From Streptomyces sp. NRRL WC-3549 (lineage in GTDB: Bacteria > Actinomycetota > Actinomycetes > Streptomycetales > Streptomycetaceae), in assembly GCF_000721935.1 (NCBI RefSeq), contig NZ_KL585393.1:49635-59032 (forward strand): a stretch of 9,398 nucleotides of DNA, written 5' to 3'. Both the position numbers and the translations under genes were made by a program. The number at the start of each line of letters is the position of its first letter. The first letter of the stretch is position 1. A model generated the notes under the pieces. The model was not told the DNA's origin, ran no database searches, and saw only the letters and a program-made list of their open reading frames with translations. This document shows positions 1-5,428 of the stretch, piece by piece.

Positions 1-117
1 GAGCCGGTTCACAAGTTCACAAGTGGGGGCCTTTCAGGGTGACACCGTCGTCGGGCCGGTACAAGGGGCGCGTGACCCGCGAGGGGGGCGTGCGGACCGT
101 CCGGGGGGCGTGCGCGC
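1..117. other. Non-coding stretch downstream of hisN
   Basis: I see no gene here. It holds two short direct repeats. GTTCACAA occurs twice in tandem at 7-14 and 15-22. GGGGGGCGTGCG occurs at 83-94 and again at 103-114, with CGGAC-C-GTCCG dyad symmetry at 93-103 between the copies. No convincing terminator stem with a U-tract is visible on the minus strand after the hisN stop, although the G/C-rich repeat could serve as a factor-assisted 3' end. Confidence 0.4.
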
Positions 118-918
118 TCAGTAGCGTTGGTTGAGATACCCCAGCAGCTCGCGGTGGAGCAGACCGTTGGACGCGGCCGCGTTCCCGCCACCCGGGCCCG
201 GGACGCCGTCGAGGCCGGTGAACCGGCCTCCCGCCTCCTGGACGATGATCGCGTTCGCCGCCATGTCCCAGAGCGAGAGCTCGGGCTCGGCGCAGATGTC
301 CACCGAGCCCTCGGCGACCATCATGTACGGCCAGAAGTCCCCGTACCCCCGGGTGCGCCAGCAGGCGCGCGTCAGGTCCAGGAAGCCGTCGAGCCGGCCC
401 TGCTCCTCCCAGCCGGTCAGCGAGGAGTAGGCGAACGAGGAGTCCGCGATGCGCTCCACCTTCGACACCTGGAGCCGGGTCGCGGAGGTGAGGCTCCGGC
501 CGGAGAAGGCGCCCGCGCCCTTCGCCGCCCACCAGCGGCGGCTCAGTGCCGGTGCGGAGACCACGCCGACCACCGGCTGGAAACCGTCCTCACCCGCCTC
601 CATCAGCGAGATGAGGGTCGCCCAGACGGGGACCCCCCGGACGTAGTTCTTGGTGCCGTCGATCGGGTCGACCACCCAGCGCCGGGGCCCGGAGCCCTCG
701 ATGCCGTACTCCTCGCCCAGGATCGCGTCGCGCGGCCTGGCCCGGTGGAGATGCCCGCGGATGAGCTCCTCGGCGTGTTTGTCCGCCTCGCTCACCGGTG
801 TCATGTCCGGCTTGGTCTCGACCTTGAGATCCAGAGCCTTGAACCGGTCCATCGTCGCCGCGTCGGCGGCGTCCGCCAGCACGTGGGCCAGGCGCAGATC
901 ATCGTGGTAATCGGGCAT
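118..918 (-). CDS. hisN: Histidinol-phosphatase, inositol monophosphatase family (HisN)
   Basis: A 266-residue Mg2+-dependent phosphatase of the inositol monophosphatase superfamily. It is expected to hydrolyse L-histidinol phosphate to histidinol, the penultimate step of histidine biosynthesis in actinomycetes, in the cytosol. Visible metal-binding motifs are GEE at residues 68-70, DPIDGT at 84-89 and WDMAA at 217-221. Length and motif order are normal for the family. The frame stays open far upstream, but MPDYHDDLRLAH starts at the usual place for the family, so I chose the ATG at 918. There is no Shine-Dalgarno sequence before it, which suggests leaderless translation. It is divergent from the TetR gene. 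The syntenic S. coelicolor gene (SCO5208, from memory) is the accepted histidinol-phosphatase. A general inositol phosphatase is the alternative, since the superfamily fold alone does not fix the substrate. Confidence 0.9.
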   Translation of the reverse strand: MPDYHDDLRLAHVLADAADAATMDRFKALDLKVETKPDMTPVSEADKHAEELIRGHLHRARPRDAILGEEYGIEGSGPRRWVVDPIDGTKNYVRGVPVWATLISLMEAGEDGFQPVVGVVSAPALSRRWWAAKGAGAFSGRSLTSATRLQVSKVERIADSSFAYSSLTGWEEQGRLDGFLDLTRACWRTRGYGDFWPYMMVAEGSVDICAEPELSLWDMAANAIIVQEAGGRFTGLDGVPGPGGGNAAASNGLLHRELLGYLNQRY

Positions 919-924
919 GGCGTC

Positions 925-930
925 ACAGTA
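925..930 (-). promoter_or_regulatory. Candidate -10 box of hisN (leaderless)
   Basis: Read on the minus strand this is TACTGT, a fair match to a Streptomyces -10 box. It ends 6 bases before the hisN ATG, so transcription would begin at or beside the A of the start codon. With no ribosome binding site upstream, this fits leaderless expression. No clear -35 box is seen. Confidence 0.35.
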
Positions 931-983
931 TCGACCGGCACCCCTGCGGGCTACACGGGCCCGGAATGCGGAGGGGCGCACCC

Positions 984-1012
984 TTGACAGCGTCCGACGG
1001 GGCGTCAACTCT
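984..1012 (+). promoter_or_regulatory. Candidate promoter and operator of the TetR gene
   Basis: A perfect -35 box TTGACA lies at 984-989, with a weak -10 candidate AACTCT at 1007-1012 after a 17-base spacer. TTGAC (984-988) and GTCAA (1004-1008) form an inverted repeat with arms 15 bases apart, inside the promoter. TetR-family proteins usually repress their own promoter through such dyads, so autoregulation is a reasonable inference. The arms are only 5 bases and could be chance. A good ribosome binding site GGGAGG follows at 1032-1037, five bases before the ATG at 1043. Confidence 0.35.
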
Positions 1013-1042
1013 GAACCGAGGGCCCCGGCGCGGGAGGCGGTC

Positions 1043-1631
1043 ATGCCCACGGCGCGAGAAGCACTGCTGGACACCGCGGACACCGCGCTCGCCGCGCGGC
1101 CGTGGCCCGAGCTGCGGATGCGGGAGGTCGCGGCAGGGGCGGGCGTCTCCCGGCAGACCCTGTACAACGAGTTCGGGAGCAAGGACGGCCTGGGCCGCTC
1201 CCTGATCGGGCGGGCCGCCGACGGCTATCTGGCCGGGGTCGAGGAGGCGCTCGCCACGCATGCGCTCACCGGTCAGGGGCCGGTGGAGCTCGCCCTGTGG
1301 ACGGTCCGGGCGGCGCGCGGGGACGCCTTGGTCAAGGCCTGCTCTATGTGTATAAGAGACAGCCGCCGTCCCCCGGACCGGCCGTCGGGTGTCGCCCTGG
1401 GCGCTGCCGACCCCCTCCGGGCTGCTGGTGCTGGCACGGGACCGGGCGGTTGCCGTCCTGAGGGACGGCTGTCCCCCCGGGGCCGACGCCCGCCTGGAGT
1501 CCGTGTGCGAGATCGCGCTCCGGATCGGTCTCTCCTACGCCGTGGTGCCGCCGGTCACCGCTCCCTCCCCGGTCGGATCGGACGCCGTGCGGCTGATCCG
1601 TGAGGCGCTGTCACGCCATCCCGCGTGCTGA
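1043..1631 (+). pseudogene. TetR/AcrR-family transcriptional regulator, frame broken by adapter-like insertion
   Basis: The first 99 residues form a typical TetR DNA-binding domain. The helix-turn-helix reads MREVAAGAGVSRQTLYNEFG, followed by the usual KDGL segment. The start at 1043 has GGGAGG five bases upstream. After ...RGDALVKA the frame runs into a Tn5 mosaic-end-like sequence at 1344-1362. The frame-2 translation there is MCIRDS, a peptide known as a translated sequencing adapter. The true C-terminus continues in another frame as GLLVLARDRAVAVLRD... to the stop at 1629-1631. Deleting exactly 19 bases restores one frame, but the joined protein (about 189 residues) looks short between its halves, so some real sequence may also be lost. 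The protein is probably intact in the organism. The ligand is unknown. The hisN and SMR neighbours are candidate targets but nothing proves it. Confidence 0.8.
1344..1362 (+). other. Tn5 mosaic-end (tagmentation adapter) sequence, likely artefact
   Basis: Bases 1346-1362 match the last 17 of the 19-base hyperactive Tn5 mosaic end (AGATGTGTATAAGAGACAG) exactly; only the first two positions differ (CT here, AG in the mosaic end). The stretch is AT-rich in a very GC-rich gene and destroys the reading frame. No transposon body, second mosaic end or 9-base target duplication is present, so a real Tn5 insertion is not supported. Residual library adapter carried into an assembly is the simplest explanation. 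Confidence 0.9.
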
Positions 1632-1654
1632 GCGGTCCGGCGGCGCCGGACCGC
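1632..1654. terminator. Bidirectional hairpin terminator between tetR and the SMR gene
   Basis: Perfect 10-base arms GCGGTCCGGC and GCCGGACCGC enclose a 3-base loop GGC. The hairpin begins directly after the TetR stop codon and lies 37 bases beyond the stop of the convergent SMR gene, so it can serve both. There is no U-tract, which is common for Streptomyces terminators. Confidence 0.75.
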
Positions 1655-1691
1655 GCGGGGCGGGTCCCGGCGAGAAGGAACGGGTGGAGCG

Positions 1692-2015
1692 TCAGTGCGA
1701 GGACCCGGACAGCTGGAGGCCGATCACACCGAGGATCACCAGGGAGATCGACACCAGCTTGAGCGTGGAGACCACGTCGTTCAGGAAGACCATGCCGTAG
1801 ATCGCCGTCCCCGCCGCCCCGATGCCGGTCCACACCGCGTACGCGGGCCCGACGTCGAGCTTCTTGAGCGACAGCGTCAGCAGACCGAAACTGCCCAGGG
1901 CGAACGCGCAGAACGCGATCGTCGGCCAGAGGCGGGTGAAGCCGTGCGACAGCTTCAGGCACACCGCGAAACCGGTCTCCAGCAGTCCGGCGACCACGAC
2001 CAGCAACCACGCCAT
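1692..2015 (-). CDS. Small multidrug resistance (SMR) family transporter, SugE/Gdx-like
   Basis: A 107-residue integral membrane protein with four predicted helices, the standard SMR size. Family members are proton-coupled antiporters working as antiparallel dimers. The essential glutamate is E13 in AGLLE, and the conserved AYAVWTG motif (W62) is present. HGFTRLWP and the C-terminal VILGVIGLQLS resemble the SugE/Gdx group, whose studied members export guanidinium. Residue 16 is F, where Gdx proteins commonly have W, so the substrate is uncertain. GGGAGG at 2025-2030, nine bases upstream, supports the ATG at 2015. It stands alone rather than as the paired subunits seen in some SMR systems. It converges with the TetR gene, but no shared control is shown. 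Confidence 0.88.
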   Translation of the reverse strand: MAWLLVVVAGLLETGFAVCLKLSHGFTRLWPTIAFCAFALGSFGLLTLSLKKLDVGPAYAVWTGIGAAGTAIYGMVFLNDVVSTLKLVSISLVILGVIGLQLSGSSH

Positions 2016-2024
2016 CGTCAGGTG

Positions 2025-2064
2025 CCTCCCAGCTAGGTGACCTTCGTCCCGCTCGGCGATTATG
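2025..2064 (-). promoter_or_regulatory. Candidate promoter and ribosome binding site of the SMR gene
   Basis: On the minus strand CATAAT (bases 2059-2064) is a 5-of-6 match to the -10 consensus, 43 bases before the ATG. The ribosome binding site GGGAGG is at 2025-2030. Any -35 box would fall at about 2081-2088, inside the palindrome at 2083-2102, but no good -35 match is visible. This would give the SMR gene its own transcript beside read-through from rsgA. Confidence 0.4.
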
Positions 2065-2068
2065 CCCT

Positions 2069-2107
2069 GACCGACCCCGGTAACTCGCGCATGTGCGCGA
2101 GTCGGTC
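2069..2107 (-). repeat. Nested inverted repeats between rsgA and the SMR gene
   Basis: The inner element is a 20-base dyad, ACTCGCGCATGTGCGCGAGT at 2083-2102, with perfect 9-base arms and two central bases. A second pair of perfect 7-base arms, GACCGAC at 2069-2075 and GTCGGTC at 2101-2107, encloses it. As minus-strand RNA the outer and inner helices would be continuous on the 5' side, with about nine unpaired bases on the 3' side. It may be the rsgA terminator, a repressor operator over the SMR promoter, or a structured leader element. There is no U-tract after it. Confidence 0.6.
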
Positions 2108-2123
2108 CCGTGCGGTCCCGCCG

Positions 2124-3140
2124 TCAGTCGCCCTCGCGTCGCTCCCGGGTCGCCAGCAGACGGCGCAGCGAGTCGAGCCGGGCGGGGTCCGCGTGCCCCT
2201 CGGCCACCCAGGCGTCCAGGGCGCACTCCGTCTCACGGCTGTCGTGGGTGCAGCCGCGCGGGCAGTTCTCCGCGCCGGGCTGCAGGTCCGGGAAGGCGTT
2301 GATGACCCGGGACGGGTCGACGTGGTGCAGTCCGAACGACCGTACGCCCGGGGTGTCGACCACCCATCCGTGACCGTCTCCCAGCGGCAGGGCGAGCGCG
2401 GAGGTGGTGGTGTGCCGGCCCCGCCCGGTGACGGCGTTCACCAGGCCGGTCGTACGCCGCCTGTCCTCGGCCACCAGGGCGTTGACCAAGGTGGTCTTGC
2501 CCACCCCGGAGTGCCCGACGAAGGCGGTCACCTTGCCGTCCAGCAGTTCGCGCACCCCCTCGGCCGCGTCACCGTTCTCCAGTTCCTCGCGGCTGGTGAC
2601 GACGTAGGGGACACCCAGCGGTGTGTACGCCTCCAGGAGCTTGTCCGGGGAGGCCAGATCGGACTTGGTCAGGACGAGGAGCGGGGTGAGGCCGCCGTCG
2701 TACGCCGCCACCAGGCAGCGGTCGATCATGCGGGGGCGCGGTTCCGGGTCGGCGAGCGCGGTGACGACGGCCAACTGGTCGGCGTTGGCGACGACCACCC
2801 GCTCGTAGGGGTCGTCGTCGTCCGCCGTGCGCCGCAGCACCGACGTGCGGCGGCCGATGCGCACGATGCGGGCCAGGGTGTCCTTGTCGCCGGAGAGGTC
2901 GCCGACCAGGGAGACCTTGTCGCCCACCACCGCCGCCTTGCGGCCCAGCTCACGGGCCTTCATCGCCACCACGGTGCGGCCGTCGACGAGGCAGGTGAGC
3001 CGGCCCCGGTCGACCGTGAGCACCATGCCGTCCTGGGCGTCCTCGTGCTTGGGGCGGGTGTGGGTGCGGGGCCGGTTGCCCTTGGGGTTGGGGCGGACGC
3101 GGATGTCGTCCTCGTCGGGGTTCTTCCCGTAGCGGCGCAT
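2124..3140 (-). CDS. rsgA: Ribosome small-subunit-dependent GTPase A (RsgA)
   Basis: A 338-residue circularly permuted GTPase that acts in late 30S subunit maturation, checking the decoding centre and releasing with GTP hydrolysis. The N-terminal part (about 38-105) is the OB-fold region. The G motifs come in the permuted order expected of the family: G4 TKSD at 158-161, P-loop GHSGVGKT at 209-216, and G3 DTPG at 262-265. The C-terminal zinc module has C293, C297, H299 and C306. Length and motifs are complete. The ATG at 3140 lies 4 bases after the aroA stop, so the two are very probably co-transcribed and perhaps translationally coupled. The basic, charged N-terminus (about 35 residues before the OB fold) is typical of actinobacterial forms. 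The protein is cytosolic. Confidence 0.95.
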   Translation of the reverse strand: MRRYGKNPDEDDIRVRPNPKGNRPRTHTRPKHEDAQDGMVLTVDRGRLTCLVDGRTVVAMKARELGRKAAVVGDKVSLVGDLSGDKDTLARIVRIGRRTSVLRRTADDDDPYERVVVANADQLAVVTALADPEPRPRMIDRCLVAAYDGGLTPLLVLTKSDLASPDKLLEAYTPLGVPYVVTSREELENGDAAEGVRELLDGKVTAFVGHSGVGKTTLVNALVAEDRRRTTGLVNAVTGRGRHTTTSALALPLGDGHGWVVDTPGVRSFGLHHVDPSRVINAFPDLQPGAENCPRGCTHDSRETECALDAWVAEGHADPARLDSLRRLLATRERREGD

Positions 3141-3144
3141 CGGA

Positions 3145-4514
3145 TCAGGCCCCGGGCCTCTCCGCGGGCGTCCCGAGCGCGCCGGGGGAGACCCCCACCG
3201 TGTCCGGGTCGGAGCCGAGCATGCCGGTCCACAGGCCGGGGAAGTCCGGGAGCGTCTTCGCGGTCGTCCCCACGTTCTCCACCTCGACCCCCGGAACGGC
3301 GAGGCCGATGACCGCGGCCGCCGTCGCCATCCGGTGGTCGTCGTACGTGTGGAAGGGACCGCCCTGCAGCGGGCGGGGCCGGATCACCAGGCCGTCGGCC
3401 GTCTCCGTGACGTCACCGCCCAGGCCGTTGATCTCCTTGGTGAGCGCGGCCAGCCGGTCCGTCTCGTGCAGCCGCAGGTGGGCGACGCCGGTCAGGGTCG
3501 AGGGGGAGTCGGCGAGGGCGGCCAGCGCCGCGATGCCCGGGGTCAGCTCGCCGACCTCGCCGAGGTCGACGTCGATGCCGTGGATACGGCCCGAGCCCGT
3601 GAAGGTGAGACCGTGTTCGGTCAGCTCACAGGTGCCGCCCATCGCGGTGAAGATCTCCCGGAGCGCGTCACCCGGCTGGGTGGTCCGTCGGGGACCGTGA
3701 CCCGGCCGCCGGTGACCAGTGCGGCGGCCAGGAACGGCTGTGCGTTGGAGAGGTCGGGCTCCACGGTGAGGTCGCGGCCGAGCAGGGCCGAGGGCGAGAC
3801 CCGCCAGACGTTCGGCTCACCGCCCGTCTCCGGCTCGTCGACCTGGGCGCCGGCGGCCCGCAGCATGTCGACGGTCATCCGGATGTGCGGCATCGACGGC
3901 AGGGCCGAGCCGGTGTGGCGTACCTCCACGCCCAGGTTGAAGCGGGGGCCCGAGAGGAGGAGGGCGGAGACGAACTGGGAGGACGAGGAGGCGTCGACCG
4001 CCACCCGGCCGCCGTCCAGCGCGCCCGCGCCGTGCACGGTCAGGGGCAGGGCGCCGCGGCCGTCGTCGTCGATCCGGGCCCCCAGCGCCCGCAGCGCGTC
4101 GATCACGCCGTGCAGGGGGCGCTCGTAGGAGCGGGGGTCGCCGTCGAAGTGGACGGGGCCGTCCGCGAGGCAGGCCACCGGGGGCAGGAAGCGCATGACG
4201 GTGCCCGCGTTGCCGACGTCGACGGAGGCCGGGCCGTGCAGTCCGGCCGGGATGACCCGCCAGGCCTCGCCCGAGCCGTCCGGGCCCACGCCCTCCTCGA
4301 TGCCCACGCCCATCGTACGCAGGGCCTCGGCCATCAGCAGGGTGTCCCGGGAACGCAGCGGCCGGCGCAGCCAGCCGGGCTCCGAGGACAGCGCGGCGAG
4401 GACCAGGGCGCGGTTGGTGACCGACTTCGATCCGGGCACGGTGACGGTCGCGTCGACGGCCCCGGTCGCATGGGGGGCGGGCCAGAGGGCGGGGTGCACG
4501 GAACTCTCGGTCAT
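3145..4514 (-). pseudogene. aroA: 3-phosphoshikimate 1-carboxyvinyltransferase (EPSP synthase), frameshifted
   Basis: AroA joins shikimate 3-phosphate and phosphoenolpyruvate to give EPSP, the sixth step of the shikimate pathway. The first reading frame (4514 to about 3687) carries GSKSVTNR around K30 and GNAGTVMR at 101-108. The second, in another frame from about 3684 to 3145, carries LRLHETDR and DDHRMA. Both halves are well conserved, and the break falls after ...GRVTVPD. Family members read VPDWPxRTTQPGD here, but this sequence has only GG between the GAC codon and ACCACCCAG. Roughly 10 bases (at least 1) are missing. As the gene is normally essential for aromatic amino acid synthesis, a sequencing or assembly error is more likely than a true pseudogene. 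I chose the ATG at 4514 ([15 protein letters not shown]); a GTG at 4523 is in frame but lacks a ribosome binding site. Confidence 0.9.
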
Positions 4515-4626
4515 GCCCCTCACTTTAGTGGCTCACCGCGAAGCCCGAGCCTCAACAAATAGGGCGAAATCCGGTCGTAACGCAAGAGTGGCCCAGGCCG
4601 GGACGCCGAGCGGGGCCCCGGGGCCC
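4515..4626 (-). promoter_or_regulatory. Gap between the M50 gene and aroA, candidate aroA promoter
   Basis: This 112-base gap holds a relatively AT-rich patch (about 4550-4585) in an otherwise GC-rich region. On the minus strand TTGCGT, 18 bases, then TATTTG is a possible but weak promoter for the aroA-rsgA unit. Directly after the M50 stop, 4613-4626 is a perfect 14-base palindrome GGGCCCCGGGGCCC, which might contribute to a 3' end although it has no natural loop. AGGGG lies just before the aroA ATG, closer than is usual for a ribosome binding site. Confidence 0.3.
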
Positions 4627-5340
4627 TCACAGCCCGAGCAGCCAGCGCCCGCCACCGATCAGCGAGCACAGCGACACCGCGTGGAAGAGGAACAGCCACA
4701 TCGCGGCCGGGGCGTGCGTCAGCCGGGCGAGCTGGTCGGCGTCGGAGTCCGGCGCACCGCCGTGGCGGCGCTTGGACTGGAGCTCGAAGCCGGGGCGCAC
4801 CCCGCCCAGCAGCAGGAACCAGACCGCGGTGTACGCGAACGCCGACTGGACGTCGGGCGAGGTGAGCCAGGACACCAGCAGGAAGGTGGTACCCGTGAGG
4901 ATGACCGTCAGCGCCCCGTAGAGATTGCGGATCATCACCAGCATCACCGCGAGCAGCGCGGTGGCCAGCCACAGCAGCAGCGTGATCCGGCCGTCGGCCA
5001 GCAGCCAGGCGCCGCCCAGCCCGAGCAGCGGGGGCGCCGTGTAGCCCGCCGCCGCGGTGAGGATCATGCCGGTACCGGACGGCTTGCCCCGGCTCACGGT
5101 CAGCCCGCTGGTGTCCGAGTGGAGCCGGATCCCGGAGAGCTGCCGCCCGGTCAGCAGGGCCACCAGTCCGTGGCCGCCCTCGTGGGCGATGGTGATCGCG
5201 TTGCGGGAGAGCCGCCATGTGAGGTTCGGCACGACGGCGACGAGCGCGGCGGTGGCCGTCACGACCACCAGCCACTGCTCCGGCGCGGGCTGGGTGCCGA
5301 AGACGCGATCCCACAGATCGCCCAGTTCGGTGCTGTCCAT
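4627..5340 (-). CDS. M50-type (site-2 protease-like) membrane metallopeptidase
   Basis: A 237-residue polytopic membrane protein. The zinc-protease motif HEGGH is at residues 53-57, inside AHEGGHGLVALLTGR, followed by several hydrophobic segments (about 91-110, 118-137, 143-160, 166-180 and 211-228). An earlier one lies at about 23-40. This fits the bacterial M50B-like peptidase group, relatives of intramembrane-cleaving site-2 proteases. NLYG at 139-142 and the cytoplasmic-looking DADQLARLT at 200-208 look like conserved family positions. I do not see the classical LDG third-ligand motif, so catalysis is probable but not shown. The ATG at 5340 has AGGAG (5352-5356) 11 bases upstream. It is divergent from the SRAP gene and 112 bases upstream of aroA. 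The substrate is unknown; proximity to sigR alone is no evidence of a link. Confidence 0.75.
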   Translation of the reverse strand: MDSTELGDLWDRVFGTQPAPEQWLVVVTATAALVAVVPNLTWRLSRNAITIAHEGGHGLVALLTGRQLSGIRLHSDTSGLTVSRGKPSGTGMILTAAAGYTAPPLLGLGGAWLLADGRITLLLWLATALLAVMLVMIRNLYGALTVILTGTTFLLVSWLTSPDVQSAFAYTAVWFLLLGGVRPGFELQSKRRHGGAPDSDADQLARLTHAPAAMWLFLFHAVSLCSLIGGGRWLLGL

Positions 5341-5359
5341 GATGCGGGCGGCTCCTAGA

Positions 5360-5385
5360 GGTACGTGAGGCTGGGTACGTGAGGC
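5360..5385. repeat. 12-base direct repeat in the M50/SRAP divergent promoter region
   Basis: GGTACGTGAGGC occurs at 5360-5371 and again at 5374-5385, an exact repeat with a 14-base period. It lies about 20-45 bases upstream of the M50 start and 44-69 bases upstream of the SRAP start. That position would suit a regulator binding in tandem, but a local slippage duplication is equally possible. Confidence 0.6.
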
Positions 5386-5415
5386 AACGGCATCCGCTCT
5401 GCTCGCGGATCGTGG

Positions 5416-5421
5416 CAGTCT
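5416..5421 (+). promoter_or_regulatory. Candidate -10 box of the SRAP gene (leaderless)
   Basis: CAGTCT resembles the Streptomyces -10 form TAGRRT and ends seven bases before the ATG at 5429. No ribosome binding site precedes that ATG, so transcription starting at the A of the start codon, giving a leaderless message, is plausible. The -35 region is unremarkable. Confidence 0.3.
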
Positions 5422-5428
5422 GGCACTT

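Noticed and set aside
7..24. A PhoP (PHO box) site from tandem GTTCACAA
   Set aside because: PHO box repeats have an 11-base period and a longer consensus. Here the period is 8 bases, and no phosphate-regulated gene is adjacent in the window.
962..988. A second sigma-R promoter upstream of the TetR gene
   Set aside because: GGAAT is present at 962-966, but no GTT follows at 18 or 19 bases.
1344..1362. A genuine Tn5-family transposon insertion in the TetR gene
   Set aside because: There is no transposase, no second end and no 9-base target duplication; only one adapter-length fragment is present.
2016..2123. A guanidine riboswitch upstream of the SMR gene
   Set aside because: Only a loose likeness (ACCNGG followed by GGTCAGG) to the guanidine-III core is seen, and the conserved pseudoknot pairing could not be laid out. 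I kept it as a structured element to test.
2037..3311. Long plus-strand open frame of 424 codons
   Set aside because: It is a high-GC shadow of rsgA and the aroA C-terminus, with low-complexity composition and no recognisable domain.
4195..5358. Long plus-strand open frame of 387 codons
   Set aside because: It lies opposite aroA and the M50 gene, is rich in Gln, Gly, Arg and Pro with no domain, and ignores gene boundaries.
5341..5428. A LexA-controlled SOS promoter for the SRAP gene
   Set aside because: No GAAC-N4-GTTC-like box is present in the upstream region despite the family name.
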